Part shown: positions 26,688 to 38,075 of the stretch, in pieces
How the letters are laid out: every line of letters starts with the position of its first letter
How positions within the stretch are numbered: the first letter of the stretch is position 1
From: Apium graveolens
Lineage: Eukaryota; Streptophyta; Magnoliopsida; Apiales; Apiaceae
Reading direction: 5' to 3'
Assembly: GCF_009905375.1 (NCBI RefSeq)
Contig: NC_133649.1
Coordinates: 230,925,792-230,989,791, forward strand
DNA: 64,000 nt
The notes under the pieces: generated by a model
What the model was told of the DNA's origin: nothing
Databases searched by the model: none
Seen by the model: only the letters and a program-made list of their open reading frames with translations
Position numbers and translations under genes: made by a program

Positions 26688-26918
26688 ATGGAGCTAAGAT
26701 GTGCCGATTGGCAGCAGGAATGGCATATCACAGCCATTCCTGAGGAGATATGGGACTCTGTCCCACAGGAGGTACTGACACACCTCCTGTTCTTCTATAT
26801 GGACTACCATCGCCATCTGGAGCGATTGGAGGAGGAAAGGTTGGAAGCTCTCCGCCAGCAAGAGCGAATTATCAGACTCGCCATTCTGTTTGTCGAGAGT
26901 AGGAAGAAGAAGAAATAA
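26688..26918 (+). CDS. Small acidic/basic helical ORF in Copia-B, unknown
   Basis: A 76-codon ORF lies 118 bp after a strong TATA box. The product is rich in Glu, Arg and Leu (for example RHLERLEEERLEALRQQERI), so it is likely one long helix, and it ends in a run of Lys. I recognise no family. A 10-codon upstream ORF (ATG at 26646) precedes it. It could be the first exon or an N-terminal piece of the env-like gene, whose open frame begins near 27185 without an ATG, or it could be chance. Confidence 0.4.
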   Translation: MELRCADWQQEWHITAIPEEIWDSVPQEVLTHLLFFYMDYHRHLERLEEERLEALRQQERIIRLAILFVESRKKKK

Positions 26919-27186
26919 TTTAATCTTGTTTTCTTCCTGTTTTTCTTCATCATCAGCTTTGTCAGGCTTCTTAGCTAGGACTAAGGCTGTTGATGTTCGG
27001 TTTAGAAGCTTAGGGAAAATCTTGTATAAGTATTGATGTAATTTCCATTTCATAAATATATTGTCTTGATATATTAATGAAAGTTATTTTTACTTCAAGA
27101 TTTTGTCTCTGAGTTATTTTATCTTGTGTTGATAAATCCTGATTGATATTCTGATGACCATATAAATTTTGTTTTATATTAAGTTC

Positions 27187-30100
27187 TGACTATGCTGCAG
27201 TTCTTGATCACACTGAAGCTCCATCTGAATTGCACTTTGTGCAAGATCTTCTTGCACATAGTGAGGTTGGGTATGCATTAACACAGCCTGAATTCTTTTC
27301 AAGCCAACAAGTTCTGAGGTTTTGGAGGACTGGACTTTTTGATGATGGTGGTCAACGTGGAACTCCCAGTAATATTTTCCAAGTGGGTGATTCATCCTTT
27401 GTAGTCACTCCTGGTACAGTACGCAGGGCTTTACATCTTCCAGAAGATTATACTTTCTCAATTCCAGAGGACTCAGCCCTTCGGGAGTTAATGGCTGAAT
27501 TGGGATATGAAAAGAGTTTGACGAAACTTGGACAGTTGAAACCGGGTAATATCAGAAGAGAATGGAGTTTCTTTTTTGATTGCATCACCAAAGCTTTTGG
27601 GAACAAATGTTCGAATTTTGATGCTATTCCAATTATGAGTCAGCACATCGGGTATGCAATTATCAATCAAACTCATTTTGATTTTGCAACTGCTTTAATT
27701 GGTTTTATTGGGGATAGGATGACAGAGGATCGAGATGTTGTTTATTTTGCTAGATTCTGTCAACTTATTTACACTTATTGTATTGATGAACCTCATTTAG
27801 TCAGCACCCAAACCCCACCTTTTAAGGTTGCAAAATGATACTTTAATGACCTGGTAAATGCTGATACTAAGAAAAAAGTGGTTAGACCATTACAGATTCC
27901 TCAGTCTGTAAAACAGATCCTAGTAAATGCTGATCCTGATACTTATAGATCTGTTTACTCTGATGTCCAACCAACTCCAAACACCCAAAATCCATCAACC
28001 TCAGTACCTACCTCTCATTCTACTCAACCTACCCTCAGAACATATCTCAAATCCTATCTCTCCACTTCACAGACTACTCAACCTTCATCTTCAGCACCTA
28101 CTGTGAAATCTTCATCTTCCAAGCCAAAGAGGACAAAGAATGTTCCTCAAACACCTCAAAAGAGAAGGAGGATTGCATTGAGAGATAAATCTGATTCTGA
28201 GGAACCGGTTCCTGCTAGAGAACCTGTTGTAACTGAAGCTGAGAAAGAGATTTCTCAGAAGGATTCTGAAATTGGGGGTTCTAGGCTTCTCAAGAGGCTT
28301 AGACGAATGACAGTTCCTGAAACTCCCAAGGAATCCAAATCAACAAGGAAGTACAAGAAATAGAGGGCACAAAGGCCAGTTTCAGATGATGAAGAGGAAG
28401 CAGCTAAGGAAGGGGATCAGGAATCTCTGATCTCACAAGACAAGGAATTTGCTCCAGTCACTTCTTCTCCATCAACTTCATCTCAGGAAGCTGTATCTGA
28501 CAAGGCTAACTCACCATCTGTGTCTCTTGTTGATCCAGGCACAAGTGCTGATATTGATGTTCAACACTTGGTTGTGTCTGAAGTATTTCTCTTAGAAGCT
28601 CCAACAGCAAATAATCCTTCCACAACACCTGTTACTGATGCTGTTCAAACTCCAGAGTTATCAACAACACCTTCTCTGTATCAAGATGCTGATGATCAGA
28701 CTTTAGGTGAGCATCAGGATATGGCTATTGATCAGAACTTAGTATCAGATCAGCAATTAGAGGATGCTGAAGCCTCCATTGCTACTCACACTGTTGTCTT
28801 ATTAGAAGATACTGATTCTTTAAGTTCTGATGCTGCAAATACTGGAGATACTGGTGATGCTGCTCCAACTGTAGATGCTGATGAAGCAGGTCCTTCAGGA
28901 TATACTCCTCAACAGACTCTTCCTAAGTCTGAACTGGTAAAGCAGTTTGTTACCGGGGAAGCACCAGTACCTTGGAGTGAAACTCCTGCAGGTCAGGAGT
29001 GGACTAAGGAATGGAACTCAGTTTCATGTGTTCCAACTGAAAAACATCTTGCTGAGCACTTGACTAAAGCTGATGAAATGTTAAATTCTAATGATTTTAA
29101 AACCCAGCTTAGAGTCACTGCATTGAGTACTAAACATCTACAAGGTCTTCATTCAACTACTCATGCAGAGCTACACAAGATTCAGGAGAACTTTATCAAA
29201 CAGGAACAAGTTTGGAAAATTGATAAGAAAAAGTTCTTTCAACCTACCATTGACAGGATTGCTTATATTGAGAAAACTCAAGAGAAACAACAAGCTCAGA
29301 TTGATGAAATTCTGACAAATCAAGCTTCTCAGCAATTGCAACTTACTGAACTCCAATCCTCAGTGGAATTACTTATCTCTCTTTTACTACCTGCTGATGC
29401 CAAAAAGGAGGAGAAGGTAATTAAGTCCAAATGCAAAACTAACAAGACACTGCAAGGAAAGGATGATGGAAATGATGATCAAGGATACTCTGGAATGGGT
29501 AGCGGTCATAGTCAAGGTAGAAGGTTTACATCAAGACAAGCTAGTCACATGACAAGTTCTGATACTGGGAAAAGAATAAGTTCTGCTGCTGGTAAAAGGA
29601 TAAGTTCTGCTGAACTTCTAGATCTTGATGAGGAAATGTCAAGACAGTTATTTCTTCAAGAAAATCCAGGAATGGACTTGGAAAGTTTAAAGGAAGAAGA
29701 AGCCAGACTTAAATTAGAGAAAGTCACATCTAAATCTGAAGCTTCTGGTAAAAAAAATCACTTCCAAAACTCAAAGGCATTGTGATCAAAGAAAGGACAC
29801 ATACTGAAGCAACATTGGCTAGATCACAACCACAGATAGATCCAAGATCCAAGGGTAAAGAAAAGGTTGGTGAACCTATCAAGGTTTATGTACCTCCTGA
29901 GGAAGAAGAAATTACTGATGAAAAGGATGATCTTGCTCTGACTTCAAGAAAAGTTCTTAAAACAACCTCTGACATGGCTCAAGTTGTTCAGAGTCAAGAA
30001 ATTGTAAGTTCTGATATTCAGAAGAAGCAAGTAGCCTCTGACATAGCTCAAGTTAACTTGATATCAGAAAATAGATCAAAGACACTCCTACCAGGATTCA

Positions 30101-30852
30101 CTAAAGCAAAACAGACTCAATCTTTGAAGACTACTGGAAGTGGTTTTGAAGCAAGAGTAGTTACTGGAAAGGAAGCTAGAGATAAAACTGGATTGGGAAG
30201 TGCTTATGAAAGAAGAGTACACAACACTACCAATGATCCAACTTCCTTGAGTGAACCAGGTATTGGAGCAACTCCTGAGAGATTGAATCAACTGGAATCT
30301 GTACAGATGGTTTACCATACCTACTTGAAAGAATACATCATGTTGTATTTCATGACAGATGGTAGGGTTTATCATATAAGACAAAATGCCATTCCATTGA
30401 AGTATTTTGAAGAATTGGAGCATGTACTTTTCTTACTTCAAGTGGATGACAGAATAACATGGACTGCTGCAAACTACTTAAAAGAACAGATTCAGAGACA
30501 GAAAAGGCTTTATTCTGTTAAGTCTGACAGCATATATGTTCCAAAGTACAGAGATCACAATGGTGATATTGTTGATATGAAGCCTAATACTGCACAGATC
30601 AGAACATATCTTGGTATTAAGGGACTTGAATTCAATCTAGAGTCTGACAAAGCTTATGTCATAAGACTAGATCAGGAGTTGAGAAAAGCAAAGATCAATG
30701 ATCTCAGAGCTGCAATCTTTCAAACTGGTGAAGATACTGCAGAGCTTAAAGATGTCAAAAGGAGAATGATTGATGAACTCAGATATACTGAGAAATGTTT
30801 GTTGAAGAACTATCTCAGAACAAATCCTGACATCAGAGAGATCAGAAAATGA
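27187..30852 (+). pseudogene. Copia-B env-like gene
   Basis: Long extra gene after pol, about 1220 codons, broken by TGA at 27836-27838, TAG at 28361-28363 and a frameshift in an A-run near 29755. The N-terminal domain (27230-27838) aligns with Copia-A, with FVVTPGTVRRALHLPED matching the A motif and a REWSFFFDCI block. Then come a Pro/Ser/Thr linker, a basic nuclear-signal-like patch (KPKRTK...KRRR near 28117-28170), an acidic linker, a coiled coil (about 29120-29420) and a conserved C-terminal domain (30290-30852). There is no signal peptide or hydrophobic segment, so 'env' is only a positional name. No ATG is visible at the 5' end of the frame. Confidence 0.8.
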
Positions 30853-31060
30853 TGAAGCCAAGTCGAAGATCTACAACTGCTTAAATTCTGATATTTATAC
30901 AGACTGAAGTTGTTATCAGAAGTTGAAATTGGTAAAAGCTTTAAGGACTGTAAGTTGTAGTTATCTAGTCTAATTCTCATGCATTTGTACTTAATGTTTT
31001 TGACATCATCAAATATCTGTTAAACTTATATATTATGTTAATTTACAAGTTGGGGGAGAT
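30853..31060 (+). other. Copia-B 3' untranslated region and polypurine tract
   Basis: Non-coding. It ends with TTGGGGGAGAT (31050-31060) directly before the 3' LTR, the primer for plus-strand synthesis. Confidence 0.88.
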
Positions 31061-31677
31061 TGTTAGATATATTTGATAATGTCATGGCTAATATGTTTTA
31101 TGTTTAGCTTTCAGATCTTACTTGAACAGGATAAATCAGTACTTAACTGTTGATCAGTACTTATACTGGAAGTCAGGACTTAAGGATATCAGTACTTATG
31201 TTATCAGGAGATAATCATCAGAAGATAGATATCAGAACTTAAGTGCTGAAGGACGATCAGATAAGGACAGTAGCTGATTAAAGGAAAGAAGATCAAGATA
31301 AACATAAGAAGAGATATGCATGAAGAAGGAATTCTGTAAAGAATGGAATACTTGGAAGAAAAGATATCTGATTGATATATTTTAGGAAGCAGAATTATAT
31401 TCCATATCAATTAGCGATTATCTTGAAACTGTGTAGTATATAAACATAGACATAGGGTTTACACTATAAGTGTTATCATTATTAGAGAAGATTATTCATT
31501 GTAACCCTAGCAGCTCTCGTGATATTTGTTCATCACTGAGAGGTAACAGTTCCATACTGTAACAGAGTTTATTGTTTCAATAAAGTTTGTTTTCTGTTAC
31601 TTAAGTTCTTAAAGTTCGATTTGAGTGTACTATACACTGTATTCACCCCCTCTACAGTGTGTGTGTGTGACCTAACA
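31061..31677 (+). repeat. Copia-B 3' LTR
   Basis: 617 bp. Eight substitutions and one GT-unit difference from the 5' LTR by eye, roughly 1.3%. The TATA box is at 31437-31444. Confidence 0.95.
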
Positions 31678-31682
31678 CTAAA
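31678..31682. repeat. Target-site duplication ctaaa, right copy (Copia-B)
   Basis: It matches 19964-19968. Confidence 0.94.
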
Positions 31683-32379
31683 TTTTATAAAATCCCAAAT
31701 ATAATTATTGTAATTATAAAACCATAAAAACAATTTTAGAGACAATCCAAGTATTTATGCAAATAAATATCCGAAAAAAGATTACTTAGCTGCTAAGTAA
31801 CTATAAAAATGATACAATTTAATACCATATTTGGAAAATCATCAAAACCGAGCTTTTTATAAAACACCATATACGAAAATAATGTAAAAATATCCCGTCT
31901 CTCGAGAATACGGATTTTGTTGATTACCGAAATAACTATCGTATCGAAAATCTTGCGTCGGGCCGCGCACGGGTCAAACCGTAATCCGGATTGAAAAAGT
32001 CAAAATACGGAAAATGTCTGGAATTACCAGATTAGGTTAGGAAGGAGTTTTCGGAAGAGTTTCGGGTTGTAAAAACGTAAAAATGGTTGAAATTGGACGA
32101 TCCCCGGCTTTATAAAATAATTTTGGTAATTACTCAGAAAATAATTAATAATTCATAACTCAATATAAAATCATCTAACAGTCCAAAAATTTCAGAAAAA
32201 TATCACAATTATCTATATTTTATTTTGGACATATAAAAATTCAAATACTCAAATATTATCACATCTAAACACCCAAACATCAATTCCACTTATCAGATAA
32301 TTCACTAAAATTCACCTAAAATCACATAAATAATTCCAAATAATTATAATAATAATATTTGAAAATATGGGATATTACA
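31683..32379 (-). repeat. G2 5' LTR, remaining segment
   Basis: It is homologous to about 14278-14974 and ends GATATTACA. It completes the LTR interrupted by Copia-B. Confidence 0.92.
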
Positions 32380-32384
32380 CCAGC
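32380..32384. repeat. Target-site duplication ccagc, right copy (G2)
   Basis: It matches 10529-10533. The env-like gene of Copia-A resumes immediately after. Confidence 0.94.
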
Positions 32385-34181
32385 TCTGAAGGATAACCCA
32401 ACTGAGGGGGAGAAAAGGGTAGTAGAACAAGAAAAAGTGAAAATTGCTGTTAATCTACTTCAAGATGCCTTTCAAACTACTGGTACGTATGATGAATTTG
32501 AAGTAGAGATGAAGGAAGAGTTAGAGGAGAGAATTGATAAAAGGGTGCTCCTAAAGGAAAGACTCTCTAAGGAAAGCGCAACATCTCAGGGGGAGCAATC
32601 AGGGCATCTGAGTAGAATTATTACAACTCAGAGAAATCTGTTGTCTCAGATATATGCTCCGACACCCTTATTTTCTGAAGAAGAACTAGAAGAAGGTGAT
32701 ATAGATGAAAGTGATGTTCCGATAGGGTGTGAGCCAAGATTTGAAAAAGTGGCTACGGAAGAAAGAACGCTCATCACAGAGGATGAAGAATTTGAAGACG
32801 AAGATGCTTTCTCAGACGACTGTCTATCATATGAAATCACTGGAGAAAATTAATCGCTCTTATCTGGAAATTCAAGAAGAAATAGAAAGATCCATAGCAA
32901 GAATTCAAAGAGCTATTCAAAGAAAAAGGAACAGAGAGGAGAGAGAAGCATATCTTCGAGCTAACAAGAAAGAAAGTAAATGGGAAGAAATAAAGAAGAA
33001 AATGGATAAACCAGAAACATATCACTATTTATACCCTGGAAACTCTAATCTGTTGAGAACTGTGAAGCACTACAGAGAGACATATGTAAACATCCATGAT
33101 TTCTATGATCAGTTCAGCAAAGTAATTACTGGAACTACTGTGAACATTCTGAAGAATGGATGGAAGATCACTATCAATCACAGAGATGGTCTACAGATGA
33201 AAGTGTCTACCAGTGTATTGAAGAAGTTGAACATTGTTGAATTGTTTGTCTTAGCCTCAAAGATCCCATGGTTGAAATCGAATGAAAATGAATACTTCAG
33301 AGACAGACTTTGGAGAATGATGATGGATGTATCTCCTCAAGCATTTATGTATCCATTCGTGATCAAACTTGTTGCGGGTGGTAGATTGCAGAATATCACC
33401 ATGTCTGACCAACACATAAGAAGCATTCGGTATCTACAACTTACCTTTCTGGAAAGTCAACTAAGGAGCAAAAGAGCTAAGCTGACAGCTCCAGATGTCA
33501 AGAGATCTAAAGCAGATGTAAAAGCTGCTGAAGTTCTATACGCTTATAGGCTCAATGACAAGATGATCAGAGACACGGAGAAGGATATGAGGGCAATCAC
33601 TAGAGAATATCATGAGATGGTTCATTAATGGAGAAGCAAAAATTAATCTTATCAAAGACACTGAACCCATAATCAGCATTGACAGTGAAGGAGAGTTAGT
33701 CTTTAGAATCAACAAATGCAGAATCAAAATTAAAGACTTCAGGACAAGTGAATCAAGCTCAATTCAGCAAGCCTTGACGAATGTCAAACTATCTACTTGT
33801 AAATATGACAAGGTTGCTCTGATCCCTATCATAAAGATTCTTGATAAAGTAATGGAAGAAGAGTCGATCAATGACACTAGAAGAGTAAGAGGACATCCAA
33901 AAAGGATAACAGTCTTCGTAATGTCCAGAAAATCCTCTCTATTGTTTGATCTGGTTCCTAAATGTTCTAAATTCAAGTATCTTGAGATAATGCTTCATGA
34001 GCTAAACAATCCACCTCCGGTCAATGCACTTGAAATAGAAGCTCGTGATTGTGTTCAAGCTAGATTGAATGAGCTGAAGGAATCTCGTCCTAAGAAAAAA
34101 GTCTTTAAGAGAAAATCCGTTCAGCCTCAAGAAGAAGAAGGAAGCAGGAAGCAGAAGAAGACAAAGACAAAGAAGACATAG
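32385..34181 (+). pseudogene. Copia-A copy 1 env-like gene, 3' part
   Basis: Continuation of 7940-10533. An acidic stretch (to about 32850) leads to a TAA at 32851-32853. The next segment (to 33628) lies in another frame, and this frame change is probably shared with copy 2. A charged helical region (RSYLEIQEEIERSIARI and following) leads to a conserved domain with KIPWLKSNENEYFRDRLWR. A private 2-bp deletion near 33621 shifts the frame again, and the end lies in 33612-34181. The C-terminus is strongly basic (KKKVFKRK, KQKKTKTKKT). No membrane segment is seen. Confidence 0.8.
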
Positions 34182-34367
34182 AGTATATATTCAGGCTAGA
34201 GGAACACTTCTTTGTAATTTGTATCTTAAGAAATCTGGAAATGAATATGTAATCCAGAATGTATTTAATATCTTTATCTGTTTTACAGTTTGTACTTTTT
34301 CTTATTATCAGTTGAGTTATCCTTAAGGATTTGCTTGTCGAACTCTAACAATCAAATAGGGGGAGAT
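34182..34367 (+). other. Copia-A copy 1 3' untranslated region and polypurine tract
   Basis: Non-coding. The tract AGGGGGAGAT (34358-34367) abuts LTR2. Confidence 0.88.
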
Positions 34368-35394
34368 TGTAAAGCATAAGGTAATGTAACATGTAATCGA
34401 GGATTTATAACTCAACATGAAAACAAAAATAGATAAACATTATTAAACTATGAAGCATAGGAACCCTTCAGATGAAGACAGGATAAACACAAAGAACCAA
34501 ATGATGTGATTGATTCATTAAGTCCTCCTACAGATCATGGGAAGAAGTTCATTATTATGTTCAAGTAGCCATGAAGAATAAGATATCAAGGGGCTTTAAG
34601 TATCAGTTGCATGTATTGACTTCAAATGTTACAGATCAAGGGTTCAGTGAAAGAAGCAATGGATAAACATCAGTATGTTTCAACTCAAAATCACAAGACA
34701 AATTGAATCAGGATCCTCTCAGTACTAGTTGTTTGTGAACCAGACCAGTGTACCAAACATCAGTATTCAAGGAAGTATTTTGATTCAATTAACAGAAGAA
34801 AAATGATTGATACATTGAAGAATGGTTTGACCAAGAGCCAAAAATATTATAAGTAAAAGACAGCTCTCTCTACCTGTCACCACAGGAGATGTAACCACAG
34901 AGAATAACAAGACAACTTTGTCGCCACAGAGCTGTCCCCATAGAGGATACACAGAGAAAGCTTGTCGTCATAGATATGTCGCCACAGAGGTGTTGTTCAC
35001 TGATTCAATGTGCAACAAAGTTAAATGATTTTTGTGGACGGTAATTGGCCAGCTGTCTATTTAATTTTGAAAGACTACAAAGCATCCATTGAATGTAATT
35101 CAATTCAGTTGGTTATCTTCTTCAGCAAACACAAAAAGTTTACGTGAGCTTCATTAAAGCTTCATATTTATTATCCTTGTAAACAGAATGTTATGCTGCT
35201 GAATTTATTGTTGCTAATCAATACTTTGATTAGATTGTAGCAACCTTAAGGTTTATATTAATAAAATAATATATTCCTTGAATTGTTTTGTGTTGTTTTT
35301 GATTCCGTACTTTTAACGAAGAACTTAAAACGAATCGAAAAAGATTGTAGGTATCGTATTCAACCCCCCCTTCTACGATACTTTGGGACTAACA
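34368..35394 (+). repeat. Copia-A LTR2 (middle LTR, shared by both copies)
   Basis: 1027 bp. It is preceded by a polypurine tract and followed by a primer site, so it acts as 3' LTR of copy 1 and 5' LTR of copy 2. There is no target duplication on either side. Its first 240 bp tend to match LTR3 and the rest matches LTR1, including the short motif array. Confidence 0.95.
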
Positions 35395-35396
35395 AT

Positions 35397-35408
35397 TGGT
35401 ATCAGAGC
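35397..35408 (+). other. Primer binding site of Copia-A copy 2
   Basis: TGGTATCAGAGC follows LTR2 as in copy 1. Confidence 0.92.
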
Positions 35409-35541
35409 TTGTTGATTGACACACAAATAAAGATCCGGAGAAAGAAACAAGTTCTTGAAAAATTCTTGAATTTTTTAATTTTCAAAAATTCTCATTTCTT
35501 GAAATTTTTTGAATTTTAAATAATTTAATTCTGCCAAGAAA

Positions 35542-37122
35542 ATGAATAACCAAAGAATTGGAAGCATAAAGGTTCCTCCATTTGACAGAGATAATTACAA
35601 CCTATGGAAGGAAAAGATGATGCTGTTTATGAAAGCTTCGAATCCACTATACATTGGGATACTACTGAATGGACCTTATGTTCCGATGGAAGTAATTGCT
35701 GAATCCACAACTGGAACTGGTGTAAGAATTCCTTCCACATCTACTCCCAGGGATCCGTCTAAATATACGGAAACCGATAAGGAGTTGATAAATCTGGACA
35801 CAAGCCTTCAACTCATAATTGTGGAATCGACCGATAAGGATATGAGTCATCAGCTTTTAGGAAGTAACAGTGCAAAAGATATGTGGGAGACCAATGAGCT
35901 TTTGATGGAGGGAACAGAGGAAGTCAAAGAAAATAGGATGGATATTCTGACGACTCAGTATGAGGCATTCAAACTTCAACCCGGAGAAGCACTGTCTTCA
36001 CTCTTTGAGAGATATACAAGACTGTTAAGTGGATTAAAGCTGCAAGGGAAAGTCTACCCCATACGAGAGTCTAACAGAAAGTTTATGCTGCCGCTCCCAG
36101 TTCACCTGGAACAAAAGAACACATCAATCAGGGAAAGATCAGATTTTATCACTATATCCCTGGATGTGATCTATGGTAAGTTAAGAACACATGAGCTAGA
36201 GCAAGAGCAAAGAGCCATTATCTATGGACCTGGTTCTGTTGACAGTAAGAGTACGGCTCTTGCAAAAACCACTGCACTTGTAGTTCGTGAACCAAAATCT
36301 CAAGAAAACAAGGTTGCACCCTCCTCAACAATTAAAGAAATTTTCGTAGCTGAAATTACTCATGGTGAGCCAGAAGATGAAAGTGAGTTCTATACTCAAG
36401 AGAAACTTGAACAGTTTGAGGACAAATTTATGGCATACATGGCTGCAAAATTTAGTCATGTTAGATTCAGAAGAAAGCCCAACTACACACCAAGGGGTTC
36501 ATCAGGAAGATTTCAGAAAGGAAGCCACTCCTCAGGGTCAAGCTCCAGAGGAGGCTACAAGTCAAGCTGGGTTGACAAGAGCAAAACCAGACGCTACAAC
36601 TGTAATGAGTTAGGGCACTTTGCATCTGATTGCAGAAAGCTCAAGGCAGCTAAACCAAATGATTCCTATGAAAGGAAGGAAACTTATGAAGATCTGAAAA
36701 GGAAGAATGAGAAGCTGAAAGAGAAGCTGAATGCTTATGTGGTAAAGGAAAAAGGGAGATCCTACATCGCTGAAGGAAAAAGCTGGGATGATACTGATTC
36801 GGTTGAAGAGGAAGAGCATGTAAATTTGGCTCTCATGGCAGACTCTGCAGAGGAATCACCACGACCATCTCAGGTTCCTGAACTTACCACTATAGAAATG
36901 TCTGTATCTGAATACAAATCTACTGTGCATGAACTTACTTTAGAATTGTATAATGTTCATAGAAGCATGCTTGCATATAAAATGGAAAATGATAAGTTAG
37001 TTCTTAAATTTGAGAGTTTAACCTTTAGGAATGAAGAACTAGAATTGCTTGTAGTTGGACTAGAAGACCTTAAGCAAAAGAATGAGTATCTAGAGAATAA
37101 GGTAAGTGCAATGCAGAAATAG
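35542..37122 (+). CDS. gag: Copia-A copy 2 gag, 526-codon open N-terminal part
   Basis: The longest open gag in the A array. The ATG at 35542 is the first after the PBS and opens MNNQRIGSIKVPPFDRDNYN, a normal copia gag start. The capsid domain includes SAKDMWETNELL (about residue 110). A degenerate zinc knuckle at residues 351-364 has Arg where the first Cys should be, then C354, H359 and C364. A helical, charged C-terminal part follows. The ORF ends at TAG 37120-37122 because of a 1-bp frame change just upstream that is also present in copy 1, so full-length gag is not made. Confidence 0.8.
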   Translation: MNNQRIGSIKVPPFDRDNYNLWKEKMMLFMKASNPLYIGILLNGPYVPMEVIAESTTGTGVRIPSTSTPRDPSKYTETDKELINLDTSLQLIIVESTDKDMSHQLLGSNSAKDMWETNELLMEGTEEVKENRMDILTTQYEAFKLQPGEALSSLFERYTRLLSGLKLQGKVYPIRESNRKFMLPLPVHLEQKNTSIRERSDFITISLDVIYGKLRTHELEQEQRAIIYGPGSVDSKSTALAKTTALVVREPKSQENKVAPSSTIKEIFVAEITHGEPEDESEFYTQEKLEQFEDKFMAYMAAKFSHVRFRRKPNYTPRGSSGRFQKGSHSSGSSSRGGYKSSWVDKSKTRRYNCNELGHFASDCRKLKAAKPNDSYERKETYEDLKRKNEKLKEKLNAYVVKEKGRSYIAEGKSWDDTDSVEEEEHVNLALMADSAEESPRPSQVPELTTIEMSVSEYKSTVHELTLELYNVHRSMLAYKMENDKLVLKFESLTFRNEELELLVVGLEDLKQKNEYLENKVSAMQK

Positions 37123-38075
37123 ATACCATTCTTAGAACCCAAATTGCTGACTTAGAAAAGAAGTTACGGGCGTTTAAGAATGCAGCTTTGACTCATAAGG
37201 AGATAATAGATAGTCAAAGATTTAAATCTAAGACTTCAATAGGACTTGACTATTCTAAGCTGAACAGTAAGAAACACAGTGGCACATCAGAGATAAACAT
37301 GTTTGTCTCAGAAAAGGTTTCATATGTTATTAAGGATGTTGTATCTTTGATATTCACTGAGTCTATTTCAGAACCTTTGGATGAAGTAGGTTTGCTAATC
37401 AATAAGGAATTGATTGCTGAAGATAGAGAGAAGGTAGAGGAATCCCCTAAGAATCCTAAGGCTCCAGCTACGAAAGGTAAATCCATAGCTGACCCAGGTA
37501 CTAAGGTGGATAGAAAGGAACCTGAAACTCTTAAGAAACCAGAACCTATAGTCAACTCTAAGACTGGTGAGAATGCTAAGGTTAAGACTAAGAAGAACAA
37601 GAATGGCAAGGTAGGTGTTAATAAGAAATCTAATTTTGCATCTTCCTTATCTGCATCTAGGAAGCGTTGTAATTATTAAAATTCTGCTGCACATCTTACA
37701 CATACATGCACTAAAGGTAAAGTAGAATATATTGCAACTTCCAGTATGCCTTCCATGCCTAACATGCCTAGTTTTCATGAATCTTGCGGTATAGTTGGAT
37801 GTATGCCATGTGCATTTGTTGCCATGTCTGATTATTTTAAAGCTTTTCATGCGACTTCTAGCACTTGCATCAACACTAAGACAAGCATGAGTAATAAGCA
37901 CACACAAGACAAGACTGTTACTCCTATTTCTAAGTCTGACAACTCTGTTGAGACTAACACTGAGAAGGAGCCAGCCAAAGTGAAAGCTAAGCTTGTTAAG
38001 GGTTCAATTATTGATTCTGTTTCTACTCCTAAACCTTCAGGACCCAAGAAAGCTTGGGTACCAAAGTCTTCTTAA
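37123..38075 (+). pseudogene. gag: Copia-A copy 2 gag C-terminal part, frameshifted
   Basis: Gag reading continues in the -1 frame (37188-37679) with Lys-rich linker sequence. It stops in the second zinc knuckle at 37677-37679, where Cys has become TAA; copy 1 has TGA at the same codon. The frame is open again from 37746 to 38075 and ends PSGPKKAWVPKSS. The pol frame overlaps this end by 22 bp in the -1 frame. Confidence 0.85.

Larger units (their letters stand above)
19969..31677 (+). mobile_element. Copia-B: Sirevirus-like Ty1/copia element lacking reverse transcriptase
   Basis: The 11.7-kb element is flanked by ctaaa, with LTRs of 619 and 617 bp that differ at eight positions plus one GT unit (by eye). 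Order: LTR, PBS, gag, protease, integrase, RNase H, a 2-kb spacer with palindrome and TATA box, env-like gene, PPT, LTR. The RT region is missing in frame. It is the youngest-looking insertion in the window. Confidence 0.93.
10534..32379 (-). mobile_element. G2: non-autonomous LTR element with giant LTRs (contains Copia-B)
   Basis: It has 4.44-kb LTRs at 10534-14974 and 16217-32379 (the latter split by Copia-B, about 4.45 kb without it) around a 1242-bp core. The core has no coding capacity. The primer site and polypurine tract show that it reads on the minus strand, with LTRs TGTAATATCCC...GGGGGCGTTACA. The layout resembles LARD-type derivatives (large LTRs, non-coding core), so proteins must have come from another element. 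The superfamily cannot be fixed from the sequence. LTRs differ by about 2-3% in the parts I compared. Confidence 0.88.

Noticed and set aside
31204..31410. Minus-strand ORF in the Copia-B LTRs (also 20112-20318)
   Set aside because: Antisense shadow within an LTR; its presence in both copies only reflects LTR identity.
37097..37113. GTAAGT...CAG at the gag frameshift looks like a mini-intron
   Set aside because: The interval is about 15 nt, far below any plant intron. A shared 1-bp frameshift explains it better.
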